This document shows positions 22,270 to 30,369 of a stretch of DNA of 33,208 nt, piece by piece (positions within the stretch are counted from its first letter, which is position 1; every line of letters starts with the position of its first letter). The stretch lies in contig PMON01000043.1 of assembly GCA_003162395.1 (NCBI GenBank), positions 42,210-75,417 of the forward strand. Reading direction: 5' to 3'. The notes under the pieces are model-generated. The model was not told the origin of the DNA. It saw only the letters and a list, made by a program, of their open reading frames with translations, and did no database searches. The DNA is from Acidimicrobiaceae bacterium. GTDB taxonomy: Bacteria > Actinomycetota > Acidimicrobiia > Acidimicrobiales > RAAP-2. The position numbers and the translations under genes were made by a program.

Positions 22270-22275
22270 CTGTGC

Positions 22276-22827
22276 GTGCGCATCTACACCCGGGCTGGTG
22301 ACGATGGCACCACGGGGCTGTACTACGGTGGTCGCGTCCGCAAGGATGACCCCGCGATCGAGCTGAACGGCGCCGTCGACGAGGCCCAGGCCGTGATCGG
22401 GCTGGCTCGATCCGCGATGGCCAAGGGGAGCGAACTTGACACACTGCTCGTCGCCGTCGAGCGCGACCTGTGGGTGCTCATGGCAGAGGTCGCGACCGCG
22501 CCGGACAACCGGCGCAAGCTCGTGGCCGCCAAGTCGCTCGTGACCGAGGACATGGTGGTGGGCCTCGAGCGGGCGATCGACGGGCTCGCCGAGCGCACGA
22601 AGCTGCCCACAGAGTTCGTCGTGCCCGGCGAGGACGCGGTCGCCGCGACGCTCGACGTGGCACGCACGGTGGTCCGCAGGGCCGAGCGACTGACCGTCCC
22701 GAATCCGGTGACCGGCTCGCTCGTGGCCACCTACCTCAATCGATTGAGCGACCTGTTGTGGGCAGCGGCAAGGTTCCAAGAAGGCGACGTCCACCGCATC
22801 GCCAAGAGCGTGGAGGTCGACCGATGA
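22276..22827 (+). CDS. Cob(I)alamin adenosyltransferase, PduO/MMAB type
   Basis: A 183-residue PduO-type adenosyltransferase that makes adenosylcobalamin from cob(I)alamin and ATP. The N-terminal ATP site YTRAGDDGTTGLYYGGRVRKDD is classic, followed by LNGAVDEAQAVIG (33-45), the FVVPGED segment, VARTVVRRAERL and the C-terminal YLNRLSDLLWAAAR. Its product is the cofactor of methylmalonyl-CoA mutase, whose large subunit lies 5 kb downstream. It is divergent from the other B12 gene, metH. The end overlaps pepA by 4 nt (ATGA). GTG 22276 has no Shine-Dalgarno. Confidence 0.94.
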   Translation: MRIYTRAGDDGTTGLYYGGRVRKDDPAIELNGAVDEAQAVIGLARSAMAKGSELDTLLVAVERDLWVLMAEVATAPDNRRKLVAAKSLVTEDMVVGLERAIDGLAERTKLPTEFVVPGEDAVAATLDVARTVVRRAERLTVPNPVTGSLVATYLNRLSDLLWAAARFQEGDVHRIAKSVEVDR

Positions 22828-24335
22828 CCCCGTCCGTACGAGTCGCCCACGGGCTTGAGCCGATCGAGGGGTGCACCGTGGTCGTGCCCGTCGCGCGCGA
22901 CGAGGAGGGCCTCTTGATCCCGAGGGGGCTGCCTGGCGAGTTCTCGGGCGCGGTGGTGCCCGATCGCATCGACTCGGCGTGGGCGACGCGCCAGGGCTTC
23001 GAGGCCAAGGTCGGCCAGACGTTCGTGCTGCGGACGATGGGCTCGCCGACCGTGATCCTCTGCGGCATCGGCGATGCGGCAAGCGCGGATGCCGAGGTCT
23101 GGCGTCGAGTCGGTGCCGCGGCGATGCGCGCGTCGAGCCGTGGCGCCGAGGCCGCGCTCTTGCTCCCGCTGCCGTCGACCATCGAGACGAGGGCGGTCGC
23201 CCAGGCTGTCGCCGAGGGCGCGCTGCTTGCGTCGTCGCGTCCGATCGCGTCGAAGACCACGCCGAGCGACGACGCGCCGACAGGGTTCGTGGTCGTGCCC
23301 GTCGCCTTTGAGGGCGTCTCGGACGAGGACCGAGAGCTGGTCGACGAGGGCGCCGCACGCGGTTCGACCGTGGCAGAGGCGGTGTGCTGGGCACGCGAGC
23401 TGATCAACCGACCCGCCGCGCAGCTGACGCCGAGGCGCTTCGCGCACGAGGCGCTCCGGCGCCTCGAGGACGACCCCAACGTCACCGTGGACATCTGGCG
23501 CGACACCGAGATTGAGAACGAACGCCTGGGCGGCCTGCTCGGGGTCGCGGCCGGCTCGCTCGAGCCGCCGCGGCTCGTCCGAGCCACCTACAGCCCGCCG
23601 GGCGCGACCTCCGCGCCCCACGTAGTGCTCGTCGGCAAGGGGATCACCTTCGACTCGGGTGGGCTCAGCCTGAAGACGCCCGACGGCATGACGACGATGA
23701 AGACGGACATGACGGGGGCCGCGATCGTCCTCGGCGCCCTCAGCGTCGCAGCGCGGCTCGGCGCCTCGGCAAAGGTCACCGCGATCGCGCCGCTCACCGA
23801 GAACCTCCCCGGGAATCGCGCGATGCGGCCCGGCGACGTCCTCACCGCGAGGAACGGCACGACGATCGAGGTGCTCAACACCGACGCGGAGGGCCGGCTC
23901 GTCCTCGCCGACGGCCTGAGCCTCGCCGTCGAGCTCGAGCCCGACGCGATCATCGACGTCGCGACGCTCACGGGCGCGGTCCGCATCGCGCTCGGCCCGG
24001 ACGTCGCGGCGATCCTCGGCTCCGACGCGTCGCTCGTCAGCGCGCTTCGTGCGTGCGGCGAGGCCCAGGGCGAGGCGCTTTGGGAGCTCCCGCTCGTCGA
24101 CAGCTACGAGAGCCACCTCGACTCGGACGTCGCCGACGTGAAGAACATCGGCAAGCCCGGCCAAGCCGGCACCATTGTCGCCGGCCTCTTCCTCAGGAGG
24201 TTCACCGGCGGTCGTCCGTGGGCGCACCTCGACGTCGCGGCGACCGGGCGCGCAGAAGCCGACGACGGCTACCTCTTGAAGGGCGCCACGGGGTTCTCGC
24301 TGCGCACCCTGGTCGCGTACCTGCTCAGCCTGTAG
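22824..24335 (+). CDS. pepA: Leucyl aminopeptidase, M17 family
   Basis: A 503-residue cytosolic dizinc/manganese aminopeptidase removing N-terminal residues from peptides. The C-terminal catalytic domain holds every expected residue with the spacing of E. coli PepA: K272 and D277 in GKGITFDSGG, K284, D295 in KTDMTG, D354, E356 and R358 in the signature NTDAEGRLVLADGL. The N-terminal domain (1-180) is variable. ATG 22824 overlaps the adenosyltransferase stop and has GGAGG 7 nt upstream. The last 67 nt overlap the 3' end of the nitroreductase gene on the opposite strand. Confidence 0.94.
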   Translation: MTPSVRVAHGLEPIEGCTVVVPVARDEEGLLIPRGLPGEFSGAVVPDRIDSAWATRQGFEAKVGQTFVLRTMGSPTVILCGIGDAASADAEVWRRVGAAAMRASSRGAEAALLLPLPSTIETRAVAQAVAEGALLASSRPIASKTTPSDDAPTGFVVVPVAFEGVSDEDRELVDEGAARGSTVAEAVCWARELINRPAAQLTPRRFAHEALRRLEDDPNVTVDIWRDTEIENERLGGLLGVAAGSLEPPRLVRATYSPPGATSAPHVVLVGKGITFDSGGLSLKTPDGMTTMKTDMTGAAIVLGALSVAARLGASAKVTAIAPLTENLPGNRAMRPGDVLTARNGTTIEVLNTDAEGRLVLADGLSLAVELEPDAIIDVATLTGAVRIALGPDVAAILGSDASLVSALRACGEAQGEALWELPLVDSYESHLDSDVADVKNIGKPGQAGTIVAGLFLRRFTGGRPWAHLDVAATGRAEADDGYLLKGATGFSLRTLVAYLLSL

Positions 24336-24934
24336 AACCGGCGGCGGACCACCCGCTCGGCGCGGGTGGGTCCAGGGCGTCGCAGCGACCCTGAGGGTGC
24401 CTGCGCCGCCGAGGCGCGTCCGACGAGCACCGTGCCGAAGAGCTCGGTGCCGCTCGGTGCGTTGACGAGCCCGAGGACCTCTCGGTGGCGACGGAACGCG
24501 CCGAGGAAGCACGCCGACAGCCCCGCGTCCTCGATGAGCAAGAGCAGCGACATGGTCGCGAACGCCGCGTCGGTGTGCCAGTAGGGGAGTGGCCACGCGT
24601 CGAGGTCCCCGAGCCCGCTCGCGGCCTTGTCGTCGTCGGCATACCGCGTCGCGTACGCGCTGGGGTCGCACACGATGACGACTGCCCCACCCGCCATTGC
24701 CAGGCCCGGCGCGCGCGACGACGATGCCCGCCACTCGGCATCCGTCGCGGCGGCGAGGTAGTCGTGCACGCCTGCTTGTCCAGCCAGCACGACCGTCCGC
24801 ACTCCTCGGGCGTGGCCCGCAGTCGGGGCGCGAAGCGCCTCGGTGCACAGCTCGACGAGCTCTGGCTCCTCGAGCTCGCCGCCGTCGAACGCACGCGTCA
24901 TGCGCCGGCGTCGCAGTGCGTCGCGCACGTCCAT
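24269..24934 (-). CDS. Nitroreductase family FMN protein
   Basis: A 221-residue nitroreductase-fold protein. The N-terminus MDVRDALRRRRMTRAF is the usual FMN-phosphate binding start, followed by LRAPTAGHARGVRTVVL (68-84), a mid-chain hydrophobic region WHTDAAFATMSLLLLIEDAGLSACFLGAF typical of the dimer core, and a basic tail. Likely NAD(P)H-dependent reduction, substrate unknown. ATG 24932-24934 is chosen over an upstream ATG at 25031-25033 because the longer form would overlap the divergent moeB start and its promoter. CAGACT lies 6 nt upstream. The last 22 codons run antisense through the end of pepA, an unusually long convergent overlap. Confidence 0.85.
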   Translation of the reverse strand: MDVRDALRRRRMTRAFDGGELEEPELVELCTEALRAPTAGHARGVRTVVLAGQAGVHDYLAAATDAEWRASSSRAPGLAMAGGAVVIVCDPSAYATRYADDDKAASGLGDLDAWPLPYWHTDAAFATMSLLLLIEDAGLSACFLGAFRRHREVLGLVNAPSGTELFGTVLVGRASAAQAPSGSLRRPGPTRAERVVRRRFYRLSRYATRVRSENPVAPFKR

Positions 24935-24940
24935 GACGCG

Positions 24941-24946
24941 AGTCTG
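24941..24946 (-). promoter_or_regulatory. Possible -10 box of the nitroreductase gene
   Basis: CAGACT on the minus strand, 6 nt before the ATG, one base off TANNNT. Same spacing as the leaderless genes, weaker match. Confidence 0.3.
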
Positions 24947-24990
24947 ACGAGCTCGGACGGGAATGTCGAGATGGCCCGGGGCGTTCAAGC

Positions 24991-25007
24991 GACTCCTAGG
25001 ATGAGTC
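24991..25007. promoter_or_regulatory. moeB promoter -10 (TAGGAT) inside an inverted repeat
   Basis: TAGGAT at 24997-25002 is a good -10 for the plus-strand moeB gene, giving a leader of about 18 nt with AGGAGG (25015-25020) 6 nt before GTG 25027. It lies inside GACTC-N7-GAGTC, a 5-bp inverted repeat that could be a weak operator or chance. Confidence 0.4.
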
Positions 25008-25026
25008 GTCGACGAGGAGGCGCGAG

Positions 25027-26184
25027 GTGTCAACGCCGAGGGAGCTGCTCGCCGCAGCGAAGTCCCAGATCACGGAGGTCTCCCCCTCCGAGGCCGCGTC
25101 TGAGCCCTCGGCCAGCTTCCTTGACGTCCGCGAGGGCGAGGAGCACGTTCAAGGGGCGATCCCCGGGGCGGTGCACATCCCGCGCGGGCAGCTCGAGTTC
25201 AGCGTCGAGGGGCGGATCCGAGACCGGCACGCACGGGTCGTCGTGTACTGCGCTGGGGGGACCCGCTCCGCGTTCGCCGCGAGGACGCTCGCGGACCTCG
25301 GCTACACCGACGTCGTGTCGATGGCCGGCGGCTTCAACCGCTGGAAGGACGAGGGGCTCCCCGTCGAGGTGCCCACGGCACTCGACCCCGAACAGCGGGA
25401 GCGCTATCACCGGCACCTGCTGCTCCCCGAGGTCGGCGAGCTCGGCCAGCTGCGGCTGCTCGACGCCAAGGTCCTTTTGCTGGGCGCGGGCGGCCTCGGG
25501 TCGCCAGCTGCGATGTACCTCGCCGCAGCGGGCGTCGGCACGATCGGCATCATCGACATGGACGTTGTCGACGCATCGAACCTCCAGCGCCAGTTGCTGC
25601 ACAACACCGACCGGATCGGCGAGCGCAAGGTCGACTCGGCGAAGAAGACCCTGACTGCCATGAACCCCGACGTCCGCGTCGCGACCTTCGACGCCCGACT
25701 GGCCGCGGACAACGTGCTCCAGATCATCGAGGGCTACGACCTCATCGTGGACGGCACCGACAACTTCCCGACGCGCTACCTCGTCAACGACGCGTCGGTT
25801 ATCACGGGCATCCCCGTCGTGCACGGCTCGATCTTCCGCTTCGAGGGCCAGGCAACGGTGTTCGACGCCACGAGGGGGCCGTGCTACCGATGCCTGTTGC
25901 CCGAGCCGCCCCCCGCCGAGCTCGCCCCGAGCTGCGCGGAGGCGGGCGTGCTGGGCGTGCTGCCCGGCATCATCGGCTCGATCCAGGCGCTCGAGGCGAT
26001 CAAGCTCCTCTTGGACCTCGGTGATCCCTTGATCGGCAGGCTGCTCACCTACGACGCGCTCGAAGAGTCGTTCCGGACCTTCACGGTCCGCAAGGACCCC
26101 GCGTGCCCGGCGTGCGGCGAGGGCGCGGGCGAGCTCGTGCTTGCCGACTACGACGAGCTCTGCATGCCGCACCCCCGGTCGTGA
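25027..26184 (+). CDS. moeB: Rhodanese-MoeB/ThiF adenylyltransferase fusion
   Basis: A 385-residue protein. Residues 20-115 are a rhodanese domain with active-site loop VVYCAGGTRSA (C75). Residues 123-385 are a MoeB/ThiF-type E1-like adenylyltransferase: ATP loop LLGAGGLGSP (151-160), R188 in NLQRQ, K201, D245 in DGTDNF, C303 in PSCAEAGVLG, and zinc Cys pairs C286/C289 and C360/C363. It should adenylate the C-terminus of a ubiquitin-like sulfur carrier (MoaD, ThiS or CysO type) and help load sulfur. MoeZ and MOCS3 have the rhodanese at the C-terminus; here it is at the N-terminus, an order known from some other bacteria. GTG 25027 has a strong AGGAGG. The carrier gene is not nearby. Confidence 0.92.
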   Translation: MSTPRELLAAAKSQITEVSPSEAASEPSASFLDVREGEEHVQGAIPGAVHIPRGQLEFSVEGRIRDRHARVVVYCAGGTRSAFAARTLADLGYTDVVSMAGGFNRWKDEGLPVEVPTALDPEQRERYHRHLLLPEVGELGQLRLLDAKVLLLGAGGLGSPAAMYLAAAGVGTIGIIDMDVVDASNLQRQLLHNTDRIGERKVDSAKKTLTAMNPDVRVATFDARLAADNVLQIIEGYDLIVDGTDNFPTRYLVNDASVITGIPVVHGSIFRFEGQATVFDATRGPCYRCLLPEPPPAELAPSCAEAGVLGVLPGIIGSIQALEAIKLLLDLGDPLIGRLLTYDALEESFRTFTVRKDPACPACGEGAGELVLADYDELCMPHPRS

Positions 26185-26510
26185 CCGAGCCGTTCTGCGA
26201 AGGCCAGATCGTCACAGTGTTCCGCTCTCGGCTGCGAGACGACGCCGACCCCCGCTACGAGGCCCTCGACGCCTCGCTGCGCGAGCGGGCGGCCGGGCTC
26301 GGGGGACTCGTCGAGGTGAAGAGCTTCGTGGCCGACGACGGCGAGCGCGCGACGCTCGTGACGTTCAACGACCGCGCCAGCCATGAGCGGTGGGCTCGTG
26401 ACGACGAGCACCGGGCGGCCCAGCGCCTCGGGCGCGCCTCGGTGTACGCGGCGTTCTCGATCCAGGTCGCCGAGTGCACCAGCGCGACCGAGTTCCACTC
26501 GCCCGCCTAG
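26181..26510 (+). CDS. Small antibiotic-biosynthesis-monooxygenase (ABM)-like protein
   Basis: A 109-residue protein with the ferredoxin-like dimeric barrel pattern of ABM domains: a first strand IVTVFRSRL, a helix with YEALDASLRERAAGL, then VEVKSFVADDGERATLVTFND and a second helix RASHERWARDDEHRAAQRLGRA, ending with a strand YAAFSIQVAEC. Such proteins range from haem-degrading enzymes to stress proteins, and no catalytic residue can be named. GTG 26181 overlaps the moeB stop by 4 nt. Its stop is 7 nt from the convergent glycosyltransferase stop. Confidence 0.75.
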   Translation: MTEPFCEGQIVTVFRSRLRDDADPRYEALDASLRERAAGLGGLVEVKSFVADDGERATLVTFNDRASHERWARDDEHRAAQRLGRASVYAAFSIQVAECTSATEFHSPA

Positions 26511-26517
26511 ACACCCT

Positions 26518-27570
26518 CTAGGGCCAGCTGCCCGCGAGCAGCCGTCGGTAGGCAGCGAGGTGCTCGCCGACGACGACGTCGAGACGGTGGTCCGCTGCCT
26601 GGGCGTGCCCGGCCGCGACGAGTCGTGCGCGCAGCGACTTGTCGCACGCGCGCTCGAGCGCACGGGCGAGGGAGGCGGGGTCGCCCGGAATGGCCAAGAG
26701 CCCCGAGACCTGGTCCACGACCGTGTCACTCGTGCCCGGACACGCGGTTGCGACGACCGCGACACCTGCCGCCATGGCCTCGAGCACCACGGTCGGCTGT
26801 CCCTCCCACACCGAGGCAAGCGCGAGGACATCGGCGCCGCCGAGCAACGCGCGGGCGTCGTCGAGCCACTCGTGCACGACGACGCGGCTCTGGATGCCGA
26901 GCCGCTCGACCTCTGCTCGCACCGCGCCGGCGAGCGGGCCGCCCCCAATGAGCACTCCCGAGGTGCGCGGAGCGAGCCCGAGCGCACGCACCAAGGTCAC
27001 GGGGTCCTTTTGGTCAGTGAGCCTGGCGGGCGAGACGCACACGAGCGTCGACGGGTCGAGCCCGAACCGTCCGGCGAGGACGTCTCGGTCGATCGGTGCG
27101 GGCATCGCCGGCACCGCGTTGTTGAGCACCCGGCTGTGCACCCCGTGCGCGAGGAGCAGGCGTCGAGGACCCTCTCCGCACGACGCGACGGCGACCCGCG
27201 TGGCTCGAACCATCCATGCCGTTCGCGGCGCCCGAGAAGGATCGACGCCATGGCACGTGACGAGGGACCGGTGCCGCATCCCGAGCGACACGAACGGCGC
27301 GAGGCGGAGGCCGTGCGCGTGGACGACGTCAGGTCCGAGCTCGCCCACGATGCCACGAAGCGCACCCGCGAAGGCCGCCGCGGTGCGCCCACGGAGCGGC
27401 GGGAGGCGCCGCAGCTCGACGTCACCGGCGTCGATGTCCCCGGGGCCGCTCGCGACGACGACGTCGCAGCCAGCCGCCGCCAGCCCTTGAGCGAGCAGGC
27501 CGACCTGCACCTGCATGCCGCCCGTCCCACCGTGCGCGACGACGAGGAGCAGACGAGACGGCGCCGGCAC
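26518..27570 (-). CDS. GT4-family glycosyltransferase
   Basis: A 350-residue retaining GT-B glycosyltransferase. The N-terminal acceptor half begins [31 protein letters not shown] (81-87) and [10 protein letters not shown] (104-113) follow. The C-terminal donor half has [11 protein letters not shown] with R183 and K188 for the nucleotide-sugar phosphates and the EX7E motif E256/E264 in [15 protein letters not shown]. Donor and acceptor are unknown; cell-surface glycan or glycolipid synthesis is likely, fitting the LCP and dTDP-glucose dehydratase genes in the window. GTG 27568-27570 is taken as start; neither Shine-Dalgarno nor TANNNT is evident. It is divergent from the mutase gene. Confidence 0.88.
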   Translation of the reverse strand: MPAPSRLLLVVAHGGTGGMQVQVGLLAQGLAAAGCDVVVASGPGDIDAGDVELRRLPPLRGRTAAAFAGALRGIVGELGPDVVHAHGLRLAPFVSLGMRHRSLVTCHGVDPSRAPRTAWMVRATRVAVASCGEGPRRLLLAHGVHSRVLNNAVPAMPAPIDRDVLAGRFGLDPSTLVCVSPARLTDQKDPVTLVRALGLAPRTSGVLIGGGPLAGAVRAEVERLGIQSRVVVHEWLDDARALLGGADVLALASVWEGQPTVVLEAMAAGVAVVATACPGTSDTVVDQVSGLLAIPGDPASLARALERACDKSLRARLVAAGHAQAADHRLDVVVGEHLAAYRRLLAGSWP

Positions 27571-27616
27571 GTGGTCATCGTTGCACGTGACTCGCGCCGA
27601 GCCTTCGACTCGGTCC

Positions 27617-27622
27617 TATCGT
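27617..27622 (+). promoter_or_regulatory. -10 box of the methylmalonyl-CoA mutase gene (leaderless)
   Basis: TATCGT ends 6 nt before GTG 27629. Two CACGTG sites (27568-27573, 27584-27589) lie upstream in the divergent gap. Confidence 0.48.
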
Positions 27623-27628
27623 GAGGGC

Positions 27629-29212
27629 GTGGCAGCCGACGCGACCCGACGTGTGACGGACTCGGGGATCGAGGTCAAGCCCCTGTACGGGCCTGACGAT
27701 CTGCGCGACGACGACGCCGCGTCGCTCGGGGAGCCTGGTTCATTCCCCTACACGCGGGGCATCCACGCCACGATGTACCGCGAGCGGCTCTGGACCATGC
27801 GCCAGTACGCGGGGTTCGGGACGGCCGAGTCCACCAACGAGCGCTTCAAGTTCCTGCTCGCGGCCGGCCAAACGGGGCTGTCGTGCGCCTTCGACCTGCC
27901 GACGCAGATGGGCTTCGACGCCGACCATCCGCGCGCCGAGGGCGAGGTGGGCAAGGTCGGCGTCGCGATCTCCTCGATCGAGGACATGCGACTCTTGCTC
28001 GCGGGGCTGCCGCTCGACGAGGTGACGACGTCGATGACGATCAACGCGACCGCCTCGACGTTGCTCTTGCTCTACGAGCTGATCGCCGCCGAGCAGGGCG
28101 TTGACGGCGCCGCGATCCGCGGGACGATCCAGAACGACATCCTGAAGGAGTACGTGGCGCGGGGCACCTACATCTACCCCCCGCGCCCCTCGATGCGGCT
28201 CGTGACCGACACGTTCGCGTACTGCCGCGAGCACCTGCCCCAGTGGAACACGATCTCGATCTCGGGCTACCACATCCGAGAGGCAGGCTCGACGGCCGCC
28301 CAAGAGGTGGCGTTTACGCTGGCCGACGGGATCGCCTACGTCGAGGCGGCCGTCGCTGCCGGGCTCGCCGTCGACGAGTTCGCCCCGAGGCTGAGCTTCT
28401 TCTTCAACGCGCACAACGACCTGTTCCAAGAGGTCGCGAAGTTCCGAGCGGCGAGGCGGCTGTGGGCACGGATCATGGTGGCGCGCTTCGGCGCCAAGGA
28501 CCCGAGGTCCTTGATGCTGCGCTTTCACGCCCAGACCGGCGGCTCGACGCTCACGGCCCAGCAGCCCGAGGTCAACATCGTCCGGGTCTCGCTCCAGGCG
28601 CTCGCCGCGGTCCTCGGTGGCACCCAGAGCCTGCACACGAACGGCTTCGACGAGGCGCTGAGCCTTCCGACCGAGCGCGCCGCCAAGCTCGCGCTGCGCA
28701 CCCAACAGGTGATCGGGTTCGAGTCCGGCGTGGTCGACACCGTCGACCCACTCGGGGGCTCGTACTTCGTCGAGAAGCTGACCGACGAGCTCGAGGCGCG
28801 GGCGGTCGCGTACCTCGAGGAGATCGACCGGCGCGGCGGTGCGGTGGCGGCGATCGAGGCGGGCTTCATGCAGGCAGAGATCGAGGCCGCCGCCTACGCG
28901 GACGCGAAGTCCGTCGACGACGGGTCCCGGGTCCTGGTCGGGGTGAACCGCTTCGTCGACCAGGTGCCCGAGGCGCCAGAGCTGTTCCCGGCCGACCCCA
29001 AGCTCCACTCGTCCCAGGTCGAGCGCGTCCAGAAGCTCAAGGCGAACCGCGATGGCGACGCGGTCGCGGCGTCGCTCCGCGACGTCGAGGCAGCAGCGCG
29101 CGGGACCCAGAACCTCCTCGTCCCGATGCGCGCCGCGCTCGCGGCGCGCGCGACCCTCGGCGAGGTCGCCGACGTGCTCCGCGAGGTCTTCGGGGTCTAC
29201 CGACCGGGCTGA
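27629..29212 (+). CDS. Methylmalonyl-CoA mutase large (catalytic) subunit
   Basis: A 527-residue acyl-CoA mutase large subunit without a B12 domain, so it needs a separate cobalamin-binding small subunit, not in the window. It interconverts (R)-methylmalonyl-CoA and succinyl-CoA. Specificity residues agree with true methylmalonyl-CoA mutase: Y60 in RQYAGFG (Y89 of Propionibacterium MutB; Phe in isobutyryl-, Ile in hydroxyisobutyryl-CoA mutases), A87 in SCAFDLPT, R178 in [12 protein letters not shown] (R207; Gln in the others), and H215 in SGYHIREAG (H244). The spacings 118 and 37 equal those of MutB. GTG 27629 follows TATCGT by 6 nt. The final 16 nt overlap the M20 gene. Confidence 0.93.
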   Translation: MAADATRRVTDSGIEVKPLYGPDDLRDDDAASLGEPGSFPYTRGIHATMYRERLWTMRQYAGFGTAESTNERFKFLLAAGQTGLSCAFDLPTQMGFDADHPRAEGEVGKVGVAISSIEDMRLLLAGLPLDEVTTSMTINATASTLLLLYELIAAEQGVDGAAIRGTIQNDILKEYVARGTYIYPPRPSMRLVTDTFAYCREHLPQWNTISISGYHIREAGSTAAQEVAFTLADGIAYVEAAVAAGLAVDEFAPRLSFFFNAHNDLFQEVAKFRAARRLWARIMVARFGAKDPRSLMLRFHAQTGGSTLTAQQPEVNIVRVSLQALAAVLGGTQSLHTNGFDEALSLPTERAAKLALRTQQVIGFESGVVDTVDPLGGSYFVEKLTDELEARAVAYLEEIDRRGGAVAAIEAGFMQAEIEAAAYADAKSVDDGSRVLVGVNRFVDQVPEAPELFPADPKLHSSQVERVQKLKANRDGDAVAASLRDVEAAARGTQNLLVPMRAALAARATLGEVADVLREVFGVYRPG

Positions 29213-30369
29213 GCAACGAGCTCCGCGCCGAGCCCGCGTCGCAGTTCGGCGTCGGTCGCGACGTCGATGCCCGTCATCGCGAGCGAGATCGCCCCGTCGA
29301 GGACCGCTCGATCGGCCGACGCCGTCGCGCACGCCGCGGCGAACGATGGCTGGTGGTTGACCGATCCATGTGCGTCGATCCCGATCAGCGGGTGGATCGA
29401 GGGGATCTGCAGCGACACGTTCGCCATGTCCGTCGAGATCGTGGGCATCGGCTCGTCCTCGGCGTCGAAGCTGCGCCCGAGCGACTCGGCGTGCCGGCGA
29501 TACGACGCGAGCAGGCCGCGGTCCGAGATCATGTGCGAGTAGCGCGGCCCGACCTCGTCGACCGTGAGCGTCGCTCCGGTCGCGGTCGCGCCGGCCACGA
29601 AGCACGCCTCCACGCGCGCTCGGAGCGTGCCCAGCCGGACTGCGTCCACGCTGCGGCACATGAAGCGCCCGACGACGTGCGCCGGGATGATGTTGGCGGC
29701 GACGCCGCCGGTCATGACCACGCCGTGGACCTGGTCGCCAGGCGGGAGCTGCTGGCGCAGCAGCCCGATCGCGACCTGGGCGATGGTCATGGCGTCGCCG
29801 GCGTTCACGCCCTTCCACGGCGCCGCTGACGCGTGGGCCTCGGTGCCCGAGTAGGTCACGTCGAGGTGGTCGACCGCGAGGCACATCGCCTCCAGGCGGT
29901 CCGAGGGCCACGGGTGCACCATCATGGCGACGTCGAGTCCGTCGAAGGCCCCGCCGTCGAGCATGAGGATCTTGCCGCCGCCGCCTTCTTCTCCTGGCGT
30001 GCCGAGCACGACGACGGTCGCGCCGACGTCGTCGGCGACGCGGGCGAGGCCGATCGCCGCGCCCGCCGAGCTCGCCGCGATCACGTTGTGGCCGCACGCG
30101 TGCCCGACGCTCGGGAGCGCGTCGTACTCCGCGCAGATGCCGATGCGCACCGCTCCGGTGCCGGCGGTCGCGACGAAGGCCGTCTCGATGCCGCACACCC
30201 CGCGCTCGACGTCGAAGCCCTCACGCTCGAGCAGCTGGGTGAGCGCCGTGGCCGCCCGGTGCTCCTCGAACGCCGTCTCGGGGTGGGCGTGGAGCTCATG
30301 GCTGAGCGAGACCAACGCCGCGGTGCGCTCCCGCACCGCGGCCGCGGCGGCGGACCCTGGGGTGCTCAC
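29197..30369 (-). CDS. M20-family amidohydrolase/peptidase
   Basis: A 390-residue M20-type metallohydrolase, probably of the M20D or AbgB-like amidohydrolases that cleave N-acyl or amide bonds. It starts [17 protein letters not shown], typical of the family; metal-site regions are CGHN with H94, PGEEGGGG with E127/E128 and VHPWP with H152, and a dimerisation domain with [15 protein letters not shown] follows. GTG 30367-30369 overlaps the biotin carboxylase stop (GTGA), so it is co-transcribed with that gene, although no metabolic link is evident. It converges with the mutase gene with a 16-nt overlap. Confidence 0.88.
   Translation of the reverse strand: MSTPGSAAAAAVRERTAALVSLSHELHAHPETAFEEHRAATALTQLLEREGFDVERGVCGIETAFVATAGTGAVRIGICAEYDALPSVGHACGHNVIAASSAGAAIGLARVADDVGATVVVLGTPGEEGGGGKILMLDGGAFDGLDVAMMVHPWPSDRLEAMCLAVDHLDVTYSGTEAHASAAPWKGVNAGDAMTIAQVAIGLLRQQLPPGDQVHGVVMTGGVAANIIPAHVVGRFMCRSVDAVRLGTLRARVEACFVAGATATGATLTVDEVGPRYSHMISDRGLLASYRRHAESLGRSFDAEDEPMPTISTDMANVSLQIPSIHPLIGIDAHGSVNHQPSFAAACATASADRAVLDGAISLAMTGIDVATDAELRRGLGAELVAQPGR

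Noticed and set aside
22233-22275. Cobalamin or SAM riboswitch between metH and the adenosyltransferase gene
   Set aside because: Only 43 nt separate the starts and the -10 boxes lie 6-9 nt from the codons, leaving no leader to fold.
27629-29212. Isobutyryl-CoA or 2-hydroxyisobutyryl-CoA mutase
   Set aside because: The key positions are Tyr, Ala and Arg as in methylmalonyl-CoA mutase, not Phe/Gln or Ile/Asp/Gln.
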